From an uncultured Eubacteriales bacterium (lineage in GTDB: Bacteria > Bacillota_A > Clostridia > Oscillospirales > Oscillospiraceae), in NCBI GenBank assembly GCA_949739085.1, contig CATIYU010000139.1, positions 1 to 25,022 of the forward strand: a stretch of DNA of 25,022 nt, written 5' to 3'. A program made the position numbers and the translations under genes. Below the pieces are notes generated by a model, which ran no database searches, was not told the DNA's origin, and saw only the letters and a list, made by a program, of their open reading frames with translations. Below, in pieces: positions 16,800 through 24,207 of the stretch (position 1 is the stretch's first letter; every line of letters begins with the position of its first letter).

Positions 16800-17183
16800 A
16801 TGAATTGCAGCTATAATCCATATACCCTTCCGACAATCGATTTTATCGGAGGCTCCACACAGGAACTGGTTTTTCATAGCTACTCCATGCACAATAAGGG
16901 ACCAATCGATCTATCGTCTTGCACGGCAAACTTCTCCATCATTAATTTTGTCAACAAGCATGGAGCCCCCATCTTTTCAAAACAAATGCAGATTCTTTTG
17001 GGGAATGATAAGAATGAGCGAGTCCAAAACATATTGAAAGTGATTCTCCGTCCCTTAGATACCGTAGACCTGGAGGGGAAATTTATTTATCAGATCTCCA
17101 TCCGCGACATTACCGGAGAAACCGAGGTGCCACAGGGCATCCTATACATTTTCAATAATATCAACAAGCAATTTGTTCGTTGA
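16800..17183 (+). CDS. BppU-like Ig-fold baseplate protein
   Basis: The 127-residue protein is all beta. Its order of features (a hydrophobic first strand, LSSCTANFSIINFVNKHG, then VILRPLDTVDLEGKFIYQISIRD and a closing strand) fits the N-terminal domain of upper baseplate proteins (BppU family) that link fibres to the tail core. This is a stand-alone domain with no long C-terminal helix. GGAGG at 16783-16787 lies 12 bases before the ATG, a little long. It ends at 17183, just before a hairpin and the next gene. An anchoring role for a separate fibre is inferred. Confidence 0.6.
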   Translation: MNCSYNPYTLPTIDFIGGSTQELVFHSYSMHNKGPIDLSSCTANFSIINFVNKHGAPIFSKQMQILLGNDKNERVQNILKVILRPLDTVDLEGKFIYQISIRDITGETEVPQGILYIFNNINKQFVR

Positions 17184-17195
17184 GCCGTGGAACAT

Positions 17196-17220
17196 GGGTG
17201 CCCGTACAGGGCGCCCTTTA
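17196..17220 (+). terminator. terminator-like hairpin between baseplate genes
   Basis: GGGTGCCC (17196-17203) pairs with GGGCGCCC (17209-17216) around GTACA (one G-U pair), followed by TTTAATT. The stem is short, GC-rich and followed by a U-rich run, so it may attenuate transcription before the next gene, whose ribosome site begins 14 bases later. Confidence 0.5.
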
Positions 17221-17241
17221 ATTATGCTTAGGAGGAATTTT

Positions 17242-17652
17242 ATGAATACGACTTACTTTCTGAATCTTGTGGCTGGGAATATCATGAAGACAAAGACGAC
17301 TCCCGCTATCCCCGGAAAGATGTATCTGGGACTGAGCAGAACAGCGCCAACCTTGGAAGGCAGAAACGTTAGCGAACCGGCTACGTCTGCCGGGTATGCT
17401 CGTGTTGAACTGACAAATCTGAGCGAGCCTGCTAATGGCGTCGTCACCAATCAGACCTCGATTGATTTCAATGAAAGCACAGCGGAATGGGGAATCGTGA
17501 CGCATTTCGTTATTTTTGACGCAGAATCCGGTGGTAATTTGCTGATGTACGGCGAACTTAGCACCAGCAGATCCGTCGAGACAGCTACTATCATGACCAT
17601 CAAAGCCGGGTCTTTGAATCTGTCCGTTTTGAATCCGACTGCGACAGCATAA
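17242..17652 (+). CDS. small tail fibre/baseplate protein
   Basis: The 136-residue protein opens MNTTYFLNLVAGNIM and has the pattern MYLGLSRTAPTLEG...EP...YARVEL followed by a C-terminal beta region ending in a SLNLSV strand. That pattern recurs in short structural proteins of Gram-positive phages often labelled tail fibre. It is predicted to be beta-rich without a membrane segment. The ATG at 17242 is preferred over an upstream in-frame start at 17173, which would run through the hairpin, because AGGAGG at 17230-17235 is well placed. It is followed by the next gene after 12 bases. The family resemblance is moderate; the role is inferred from position. Confidence 0.62.
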   Translation: MNTTYFLNLVAGNIMKTKTTPAIPGKMYLGLSRTAPTLEGRNVSEPATSAGYARVELTNLSEPANGVVTNQTSIDFNESTAEWGIVTHFVIFDAESGGNLLMYGELSTSRSVETATIMTIKAGSLNLSVLNPTATA

Positions 17653-17664
17653 GGACGCGCCCAA

Positions 17665-18591
17665 ATGAAGTCATATGACATCTATCTGAAGAAGCCTCTA
17701 ATAGAGGCCCCTCTATACATCTGCTCTATTCCATACCGCAATGGTTTGACTATAACGAATAGGGTAGTCATAAAGGCTGCAATTGACTCGTTCCAGCTAC
17801 ATAGAGAGGCATTGATCGCCCATGAACTCTGGCTAAGCCCGGAAGTAACTAGCATGATTCGTGTTTTATGTAATCAGGCAAACAGTCAGGCGATTCTCCA
17901 CGCAGATGTGGACACACTCGCCCAACGCTTCAGCAAGACAGAGGGTAGCGCTATGGAACTCCGCATTTGGGATATGGATACGTTTTTCCACGGTTTTCTC
18001 CCTGGCATGACAAGCGGCGCTTTAATGGAGGCATCTGTGGAGGAGCGGATAGCGCGTCCTATGACCGCCCAAAGCGGATTGGAAATTTTGACCTCTCTTG
18101 CGACACTTGGTATCACGCGTAACACGGCGATCTCCTCCCCTGGTGGCCTTGAGATATCGGCATCCGTAAAGGATACGTACAAGCAGGACTATGAATATAT
18201 AGAAGCTACCGCATACCTGCACACCTCCAAGCCAGGTCTATTTTACCTTACCACATCTGGAGCAGAGAACACAATCTCCATATCGTCACAAATCATTGGG
18301 ATGGACCAAAAGTATACGGTAGGAAATGTACATGGAGATATTCTGATCGTCGCCCCGCCGCCCGAAGCATTTAGTGAAAAAAAACTAACAGTTTCCACGC
18401 CTATCGTCCTATCCCCATTAGTAGCGGAGACAGCCATATATCACCGCTCTGTCTGGAGCGGTATACAATTGGACGTGCAGGCCGCAACCTGTATGAAGCG
18501 ATACCGGCTTCTAAACGACGTTGATCCATTCGCAATGGATACCATGGATGATATGACATTGGAGGAGCTGGATTACATTGTTTCGGAGTAG
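17665..18591 (+). CDS. uncharacterised baseplate-region protein
   Basis: I do not recognise a named family for this 308-residue protein. It begins MKSYDIYLKKPLIEAPLYIC, has a mostly beta N-terminal and central part with helices near 100-130, and ends in an acidic segment RLLNDVDPFAMDTMDDMT...LEELDYI. Similar acidic tails occur in tail-region proteins of gut clostridial prophages, from memory. The ATG at 17665 follows the previous stop by 12 bases with AAGGACG as ribosome site. No signal peptide, membrane segment or enzyme motif is visible. Its place between two baseplate genes suggests a structural role in the tail tip. Confidence 0.55.
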   Translation: MKSYDIYLKKPLIEAPLYICSIPYRNGLTITNRVVIKAAIDSFQLHREALIAHELWLSPEVTSMIRVLCNQANSQAILHADVDTLAQRFSKTEGSAMELRIWDMDTFFHGFLPGMTSGALMEASVEERIARPMTAQSGLEILTSLATLGITRNTAISSPGGLEISASVKDTYKQDYEYIEATAYLHTSKPGLFYLTTSGAENTISISSQIIGMDQKYTVGNVHGDILIVAPPPEAFSEKKLTVSTPIVLSPLVAETAIYHRSVWSGIQLDVQAATCMKRYRLLNDVDPFAMDTMDDMTLEELDYIVSE

Positions 18592-18632
18592 AGGAACCAG
18601 TAGGCATTATTAAGAGAAACGAGGTGATTTGA

Positions 18633-19658
18633 GTGATATACATCAAGTTAGATGAAAATATGAACTTGTCAATCACAAAGTATGAACCAATCTATAGAGG
18701 AGACCATTTGAATCAGAAAATCATCTACCTGATTCCACCTGTCGTTGGAGATATTCACATGGCGTCCGCCTCTTTATACCTGAGTTACATCCGTGCGGAC
18801 GGAACAGCAGACATTGTATTGCTGAGGCGGCTTGAGGAAAAATACAATGAAACCTATTGCCAATATGCACTGCCAGTCACCTCTACCCTGTCCAGATATC
18901 CTGGTCAAATCTGTACATGGTTGCAAATTTACAGCGGACCTCCCACCTGCCCCGTAATAGCAAAAAGTAGTGAGTGTTTACTACAGGTTCTGGCGTCTCA
19001 AAACATGGACGATTATATCAGCGACCGCAATTTGAGCCTTATCTATGAGATGCAGCGCAAAATGGAAGAAAAGATCGAGAAGACAGAGGAATCGTTGAGT
19101 GGCCGCTTGGAGGAGGGCCTTGCCAAAAAGTCCGACAGCCTCATCTTCCATGGGGACGACAGCACCATCCAACTGGCGGCAACTACAACCGTTTTAACTG
19201 AGGACGGCGAAGAGGAGTCTGTACAGACACTATTGGGCGACCCTATCTTTGTCCGCACAAATAGAGCCGCATCGATTATTGATCTTGAGATTAACAGCGC
19301 CGGTGAACTTGTGGTTGTCTTTGAGGACGAGACCGGAAAGAATCTAGGCCCAGTTGGCGGAATTGAATTCTCTATTGAAAAGCAGGATGAGATGCCAGAC
19401 GGCTTCTGCGCTACCTACCGCCTCAAGCGGTCGGTAGGCGGGAACAGTTCGTATGCCGGTGATGAAATTAATATTCCTGAAGATATGTCGCTCCTCAGCG
19501 GAACGCTTGAGACAGTTACTCATGCTGGAGTTCCATACGATGACGCTGTGGTCGGAGAAAAGTATGTCGATCTTATTCTCAACGACACAAAAAATACCCA
19601 TATCTATGTCCCATCAAAGTGGCTGGAGTCTTATGCCGCTGGTCAGGGCTTTGTATAA
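18633..19658 (+). CDS. fibre/baseplate protein with BppU-like head and coiled-coil stem
   Basis: The 341-residue protein has an N-terminal beta domain (about 1-115, with SASLYLSYIRADGTADIVLL and LQIYSGP) like the attachment domain of upper baseplate proteins. A charged coiled coil follows (about 132-166, MQRKMEEKIEKTEESLSGRLEE). The C-terminal beta region contains YAGDEINIPEDMSLLSGTLETV, a motif I associate with fibre stems of Listeria and clostridial phages. Translation starts with GTG at 18633, with GAGGTG at 18621-18626. The architecture is that of a trimeric fibre adaptor joining the baseplate to a receptor-binding protein. Confidence 0.65.
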   Translation: MIYIKLDENMNLSITKYEPIYRGDHLNQKIIYLIPPVVGDIHMASASLYLSYIRADGTADIVLLRRLEEKYNETYCQYALPVTSTLSRYPGQICTWLQIYSGPPTCPVIAKSSECLLQVLASQNMDDYISDRNLSLIYEMQRKMEEKIEKTEESLSGRLEEGLAKKSDSLIFHGDDSTIQLAATTTVLTEDGEEESVQTLLGDPIFVRTNRAASIIDLEINSAGELVVVFEDETGKNLGPVGGIEFSIEKQDEMPDGFCATYRLKRSVGGNSSYAGDEINIPEDMSLLSGTLETVTHAGVPYDDAVVGEKYVDLILNDTKNTHIYVPSKWLESYAAGQGFV

Positions 19659-19670
19659 GAGGTGATGGAT

Positions 19671-20573
19671 TTGAGTGAAACAAAAAACTGCGGCCTGTAT
19701 ATCACAGACGATAGCACAACCAAATTTCAGGAATGGCGCAGACGGATGGGCGGCGAGACAGACTCCAACATGGTTAAAATCGACGCCGCTCTCGCCGCAA
19801 AACAGGATAAGCTGAGCGGTATAAAGGGACAGGTAATCGGTTTTGATGAGGACGGGAAAGCTGTTGTGCAGGAGGCTCCAGACGCTAACATCTCTATCAG
19901 AACAGTTACTGCCGAGGAATATGCTGCACTTACTGATGAGCAGAAGCAGGAGAATGTCTTTTACATCCTTCCTGATGAGGAGACGGAGGCAGTATCTGGC
20001 ATTCCTGCCGGTGGTTCTGCCGGACAAATTCTGGCAAAGGCTTCCAGTGAGGACTTTGACACACAGTGGGTTGATCCGGCAAGTGGCGGTGTGGAGTCAT
20101 TCAATGGAAGAAGCGGAGCAGTCATGCCGCAGGCTGGTGATTACACTGCGTCTGACGTTGGCGCTGCACCCATTACAAGGAAGGTCAACGGGAAATCTTT
20201 GAGTTCCGATATCACTTTAAATGCCGCAGATGTTGGCGCATTATCAAGCAGCGGTACGGCTGCTGCTGCCACCAAGCTTGCAACTGGTAGAACCATCAAA
20301 GTAGACCTAACCAGTGCATCCACAGCTAGCTTCGATGGCTCTGCAAATATAACGCCAGGCGTGTTTGGCACGCTATCACCTGCCAATGGTGGGACTGGCT
20401 ATACTACACTTGAAGGGCTGATAAACGCCATCATCAACAGAACGACCAAAGTCAATTCGCCAAGCAGTGCATACAGCACATATATGGCACGCGGAATTGC
20501 CGCTGGGACCTCCGATCTGACTGCTGGCTCTTCTTCTCTGACCAACGGATGCATTTACCTTGTTTATGAGTAG
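19671..20573 (+). CDS. modular tail fibre protein
   Basis: The protein is about 300 residues. It opens with a short segment SETKNCGLYITDDSTTKFQEWRRR, carries TVTAEEYAALTDEQKQENVFY near 77-100, then the fibre motif SFNGRSGAVMPQAGDYT.SDVGA (about 143-164) and FDGSANITPG...LSPANGGTG (about 221-245), which recur in fibres of many Gram-positive phages. TTG at 19671 is preferred because AGAGG (19658-19662) is 8 bases upstream; an in-frame ATG at 19665 would leave only 2 bases and a GTG at 19662 overlaps the site. The protein ends CIYLVYE. It is likely a trimeric beta stem positioned between the BppU-like adaptor and the propeller protein. Confidence 0.75.
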   Translation: MSETKNCGLYITDDSTTKFQEWRRRMGGETDSNMVKIDAALAAKQDKLSGIKGQVIGFDEDGKAVVQEAPDANISIRTVTAEEYAALTDEQKQENVFYILPDEETEAVSGIPAGGSAGQILAKASSEDFDTQWVDPASGGVESFNGRSGAVMPQAGDYTASDVGAAPITRKVNGKSLSSDITLNAADVGALSSSGTAAAATKLATGRTIKVDLTSASTASFDGSANITPGVFGTLSPANGGTGYTTLEGLINAIINRTTKVNSPSSAYSTYMARGIAAGTSDLTAGSSSLTNGCIYLVYE

Positions 20574-20584
20574 GTTGGTGTGAT

Positions 20585-21739
20585 ATGAGCAAAGGAGCGT
20601 ATATCGGTATTGGTGAAAAAGCCAGGAAGATCAAAAAGATATATGTTGGCATCGCAGATAAGGCCAGAAAAGTTAAGAAGGGTTACATAGGCATAAACGG
20701 AGTTGCAAAATTGTTCTTTGCATCAACAGATGCAGTTATGGAATACCCTGGAGATATTTCGTCTCTGTCCAAGGCCAGACGTAGTCTTGCAGCTACACAC
20801 GTGGGAAATTATGCAATCTTTGCAGGAGGACAAGTGCTCGGTGATACCACATATGGAAGTTACATTACAGTAAATGATGTGGAGGCATATAGTAACACAC
20901 TGGTAAAAACCACAAGGACATCTCTACCTAGTACATCATCTGACTTGGCGGCATCTTCTGTCGGAAACTACGCAATCTTTGCCGGTGGGTCATATACAGA
21001 TGCCACTTCTACAAAAACAATAAATAATGTAAGCGCATACAATGTTTCCTTGGTGCGAACTATCCCGTCAGCTTCACTAACAGAGAGCAGGTGTTATCTT
21101 GCAGCGGCAACAATTGGTAATTATGCAATTTTTGCAGGCGGATCTAGCGAATCTGTTCGCTATCTTGGTACTGCAGACGTATACAACTCTTCTCTATCAA
21201 AAATTGCGGCTAGTGATCTAAGCCAGGGAAGGCATCAGCACACCGCCGCCACAGTTGGGAACTATGCGATCTTTGCTGGTGGGTGGAAATCAAACAGCGA
21301 GAAAACGGACACTGTTGAATCCTATAGCAACACACTCTCCCGAGTTACAAGAAGTTCACTTTCATCCGCCAGGGCAAATTTGTCGGCTACATCTGTAGGG
21401 AATTATGCAATTTTTGGGGGAGGAACGATAGACAACGGGGATGTAGACGCTTATAACACGTCGTTGACGAGAGTAAGCTTGTCTCCTCAAAATTATCCGC
21501 CACATTATGACAAATCTACTGCAGCTACACTTGGAAATTTTGCATTGTTCTCTACTAGCAGTGGAGCGAGCATATTAGAGGTCTACAATTCCTCTCTGAC
21601 AAAAGTAGAAAATGTTTATACATATATGCGCAATGCTCAAAAACCTGAAGCAGCCGTGGTTGGTAACTATGCTATCTTTGCAGGAACCAGCAATTCTGGT
21701 TCATCGGAAACAAGCAAAGTTATTCCGTTTACAATTTAG
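20585..21739 (+). CDS. tail fibre tip protein with seven-repeat beta-propeller (Kelch-like)
   Basis: The 384-residue protein has two parts. Residues 5-46 are three short tandem units of about 14 residues (YIGIGEKARKIKK, YVGIADKARKVKK, YIGINGVAKLFFA), typical of phage fibre attachment segments. The rest holds seven repeats of 43-53 residues, each with VGNYAIFAGG or a variant followed by a Tyr-Ser/Asn strand (EAYSNTLVKTTRT; DAYNTSLTRVSLS). Seven blades is the usual number for a closed Kelch-type beta-propeller. Blade six (LGNFALFSTSS) lacks the Gly-Gly. The ribosome site is weak (GGTG, 4 bases before ATG). Base composition is AT-richer than adjacent genes, suggesting separate origin. I infer receptor or glycan binding at the tail tip; it is not an enzyme as far as I can see. 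Confidence 0.8.
   Translation: MSKGAYIGIGEKARKIKKIYVGIADKARKVKKGYIGINGVAKLFFASTDAVMEYPGDISSLSKARRSLAATHVGNYAIFAGGQVLGDTTYGSYITVNDVEAYSNTLVKTTRTSLPSTSSDLAASSVGNYAIFAGGSYTDATSTKTINNVSAYNVSLVRTIPSASLTESRCYLAAATIGNYAIFAGGSSESVRYLGTADVYNSSLSKIAASDLSQGRHQHTAATVGNYAIFAGGWKSNSEKTDTVESYSNTLSRVTRSSLSSARANLSATSVGNYAIFGGGTIDNGDVDAYNTSLTRVSLSPQNYPPHYDKSTAATLGNFALFSTSSGASILEVYNSSLTKVENVYTYMRNAQKPEAAVVGNYAIFAGTSNSGSSETSKVIPFTI
20801..21688 (+). repeat. seven repeats encoding propeller blades
   Basis: The coding repeats of VGNYAIFAGG begin at 20801, 20960, 21113, 21254, 21395, 21530 and 21659, giving spacings of 159, 153, 141, 141, 135 and 129 bases. Every step is a multiple of three, and the period shortens steadily towards the 3' end. 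The copies are diverged at nucleotide level. Confidence 0.85.
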
Positions 21740-21754
21740 GCAGGAGGAGAATAG

Positions 21755-22279
21755 ATGAAGTATCAAATCTGGAATCATACCGACAGTATTATTACACCAT
21801 CTGGCGCACAATTTACCGCTGAACAGTGGGCAGAACAGTTTCCTTGGGTAGATTTACCTGGGGTAAAAATGATTATTACAACTCCACCGATCAATGGAGG
21901 CGTCGCTTTAGAGTTCAACTCCTATATTGAACAGGCGGTAAAACACGGCCTAATTCTTTCTGACAATATGACAGACGATGAGATCCTAGCTGCACTTGAG
22001 GACTTCGAGGATCATCCGCCCAGCGCGAACGAAGCCAGTCCGGAGGAGCGTATCGCCGCAGCCCTTGAGGCACAAGCTATGCTGGCTGAGCCAGAGGCCG
22101 CATCCACCTTTTCTATCACAAAGGTAAGCGCTGCAAGCGCTGTGAACGAACGCAGCCCAGCATTTGAACGGGTAAAGCGGAATTACAAGCGCGGACTATG
22201 GTCTGCTTATATGTTGCAAGTTGCTGTAGAAAAGGGAAGAATCACATCCGAAGAGGCTGATATGATTATAAATGAGTAA
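21755..22279 (+). CDS. baseplate protein with XkdX-like C-terminus
   Basis: The 174-residue protein begins KYQIWNHTDSIITPSG with an EQWAEQFPWVDLPGVK segment and ends (about 137-174) in FERVKRNYKRGLWSAYML...VEKGRITSEEADMI, the pattern of XkdX-type phage proteins, small helical proteins often found just before holin and endolysin genes. The central linker is acidic and Ala/Glu rich (about 85-120). AGGAGGAGA lies directly before the ATG at 21755. Here XkdX-like sequence is fused to an N-terminal domain rather than standing alone. Its role in tail assembly is not known. Confidence 0.7.
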   Translation: MKYQIWNHTDSIITPSGAQFTAEQWAEQFPWVDLPGVKMIITTPPINGGVALEFNSYIEQAVKHGLILSDNMTDDEILAALEDFEDHPPSANEASPEERIAAALEAQAMLAEPEAASTFSITKVSAASAVNERSPAFERVKRNYKRGLWSAYMLQVAVEKGRITSEEADMIINE

Positions 22280-22296
22280 AAGGCGGTGATACAGCT

Positions 22297-22584
22297 TTGG
22301 CTACATACTACAAAGGCATAAAGCTATCTGGGGCAGGCTCTGCTGGTGCAAATGGCAAAAGCGCCTACGAAATTGCTGTAGCAAATGGGTTTGACGGAAC
22401 GGAGACACAGTGGCTGGCATCGTTGAAGGGCGAATCCGGAGTAACTATGGAAGAAGTAAACGCGGCCATTCAGAAAGCACTGGATAGTCTACCGCCCAGA
22501 GGTGGAGGTGGCCTTGTTTTGGCAGACTTCCTTGAGATGGCGGATATCAATATACCAGTTCAAGTATTGGAGGGATACGAGTAA
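22297..22584 (+). CDS. short fibre-module protein (GFxGTExxWLxSLKG motif)
   Basis: This 95-residue protein starts with TTG at 22297 after AAAGGCGGTGAT. Residues 20-45 contain GKSAYEIAVANGFDGTETQWLASLKG, a segment common in tail fibres of Gram-positive phages where it precedes collagen-like or stem regions. A helix (MEEVNAAIQKALDSL) and a Gly turn follow. It overlaps the next gene by one base (TAATG), so translation is coupled. It may form a small connector in the fibre with the 302-residue product downstream. Confidence 0.65.
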   Translation: MATYYKGIKLSGAGSAGANGKSAYEIAVANGFDGTETQWLASLKGESGVTMEEVNAAIQKALDSLPPRGGGGLVLADFLEMADINIPVQVLEGYE

Positions 22585-23492
22585 TGCAGATTTCCAAGAG
22601 CTATTCCGGAACGGTTGAAAATCCCGCTGTTACCTCCGCCCGCGCTACCAGTTGGGGTGTAACCAGCAAGCCAAACCTCTATACCAATCTGGTCGATTTC
22701 CTCAACCAGACAGTCGCTGACTTTCTGCACAACGACTGCGGCGTTGACGCAGTCTATGAAGTGAGAGCGGGCAGTGATTACAAGTTCCTATGGATATACA
22801 ATGTCCCCTTTTTATTTAATCCATCGTACAGCAGCTCTTACCCCATGACCAATTTTGTCGGGCCGCTGAGCGCCGCCTTTTTGTCAAATGGTCAGGGGCA
22901 GAGCAATTCAAATTGGAGCAGCAAGCTGTTTGCCGAAATCCCAACAGCGGCGAATGGCGGCAGTTATGCCTTTGGACTGATTTTTTCGGGAAATCCGAAC
23001 ACCGGATTTATGCTGAGAATCAAGACATATCCTGGAACAGCTATCAGCTCGGTTTTCAGTTTTTGCTTTGCCAGAGCCAGGAACCTCCTGAACGAAAAGG
23101 ATGCCGTGGTCTGGAAATACCGGCCCTACACCAACGCGAGCCCGTACTTCAATGAGTGCATGAACGGTGTCGATCTAGAAGAAGACGACAGTATGGATGT
23201 GGAGAGTTTTTCTACAAATGTTGCCGTGTTTTCGCATATTTTGGATACGAAAAAGGTGTTGAGAACAAGTAATCCTGGGAAGCTGCCTCTGGTTCCCATG
23301 GCGGTTGGCGGCATCTGGCGGCTGGCGGGCGTCTTTCAGCGGCCCGCGAACTTCAATCTGCCGGTCGCCAATACGGCTACCGTTGAGCAGCAGACGGAGA
23401 TCCAGATCGCTGGGAGAAAATTCATTGTGGCGTCAAACGATATTTCAAACGCAAACATGATGAACTTTGGTCTGATTGAGGTAACTGATTGA
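22584..23492 (+). CDS. unrecognised tail-tip protein, possible receptor-binding protein
   Basis: I recognise no family for this 302-residue protein. Its start overlaps the previous stop (TAATG). It is rich in aromatic and small residues, with predicted strands throughout (KFLWIYNVPFLFNPSYSSS, YAFGLIFSGNPNTGFMLRI, FSFCFARARNLL), an acidic loop LEEDDSMDVESF, and a C-terminal sandwich-like part (WRLAGVFQRPANFNLPV; RKFIVASND). The composition and lack of stem motifs fit a globular receptor-binding or baseplate head rather than a fibre shaft. No signal, membrane or catalytic motif is visible. Function is inferred from position between fibre-module genes. Confidence 0.55.
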   Translation: MQISKSYSGTVENPAVTSARATSWGVTSKPNLYTNLVDFLNQTVADFLHNDCGVDAVYEVRAGSDYKFLWIYNVPFLFNPSYSSSYPMTNFVGPLSAAFLSNGQGQSNSNWSSKLFAEIPTAANGGSYAFGLIFSGNPNTGFMLRIKTYPGTAISSVFSFCFARARNLLNEKDAVVWKYRPYTNASPYFNECMNGVDLEEDDSMDVESFSTNVAVFSHILDTKKVLRTSNPGKLPLVPMAVGGIWRLAGVFQRPANFNLPVANTATVEQQTEIQIAGRKFIVASNDISNANMMNFGLIEVTD

Positions 23493-23547
23493 ATACAAGA
23501 TTAGCTAACTGAACAATACAAAAGCCGCCCTTTATTAGGGAGACTTG

Positions 23548-23844
23548 ATGTACAACACTAAATTTTCGGGATGCGGTATAAAATTCTGGGTAAAGAACAT
23601 TCTGCTAAGCCAAAAGCGCTTGTATATTCTGCACAAAACAAACGAGGGGGATTTCACCATTTCTATTAATTATAAAGGAATTTTAGTACCATATGGCACA
23701 TATGACCATCAGGCTCTAGTCAATCGAGATACAGCAGAACAGCATCCTATTGCAGCCATTTCCGGTCTACAAGAAACCGTGAATAAAATCCCAGCTCCTG
23801 TGGAGCCATTAACAAATGAAGATTTGGAGGAAATTCTGAAATGA
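23548..23844 (+). CDS. short tail fibre module (DHxxLxNRD-HPI motif)
   Basis: The 98-residue protein contains TYDHQALVNRDTAEQHPIAA (51-70), a segment found in many Gram-positive phage fibres where it forms a small repeated stem unit, and ends LTNEDLEEILK. The N-terminal half is basic and beta-like (IKFWVKNILLSQKRLYILHK). ATG at 23548 is preferred over TTG at 23545 because AGGGAG at 23537-23542 lies 5 bases before it. A 55-base gap precedes it with no clear promoter. Its stop overlaps the next start as ATGA. Confidence 0.7.
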   Translation: MYNTKFSGCGIKFWVKNILLSQKRLYILHKTNEGDFTISINYKGILVPYGTYDHQALVNRDTAEQHPIAAISGLQETVNKIPAPVEPLTNEDLEEILK

Positions 23845-24206
23845 ATAAATATCTGGACAATAATGGCGTCCTGTATCTGTGGAACAAGATTAAAGATTGG
23901 GTAAAGGCATACGTGGCAGAACATTCTGGCGGTGGTGTTGCGGATTCTGTAGACTGGGAGAACATCAAGAATAAACCGGACCTGGTTCTCAAAAGTGACA
24001 TGAGTAGCGTCTATCACTATAAGGGAAGCTTAAGCAACTATGCCTCTCTTCCTACAGAAGGAAATACTACCGGCGACGTTTGGAACGTGGAGGCAACTGG
24101 GATGAACTATGCCTGGGACGGCGAGAAATGGGATGCACTTGGGGAGATATTCGAAATCCATTCCATCACCAATGCAGAGATTGACGCCATCGTGACGGGA
24201 GCGTGA
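23841..24206 (+). CDS. short tail fibre head protein (YLDxxGxxxLW type)
   Basis: The 121-residue protein opens MNKYLDNNGVLYLWNKIKDW, the attachment head common at the N-termini of Gram-positive phage fibres, then a Gly turn, VDWENIKNKPD, and at 78-101 GDVWNVEATGMNYAWDGE.KWDALGE, a beta motif also frequent in fibres. The last helix (ITNAEIDAIVTG) resembles the C-termini of longer fibre proteins. It is ATGA-coupled to the gene upstream. Standing alone at this size, it is probably one of several interchangeable fibre pieces. Confidence 0.72.
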   Translation: MNKYLDNNGVLYLWNKIKDWVKAYVAEHSGGGVADSVDWENIKNKPDLVLKSDMSSVYHYKGSLSNYASLPTEGNTTGDVWNVEATGMNYAWDGEKWDALGEIFEIHSITNAEIDAIVTGA

Positions 24207-24207
24207 C

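Noticed and set aside
16789..16803. A four-codon leader ORF ending on the start codon of the BppU-like gene
   Set aside because: The ribosome site ends only one base before this ATG, too close for initiation; the site serves the ATG at 16800.
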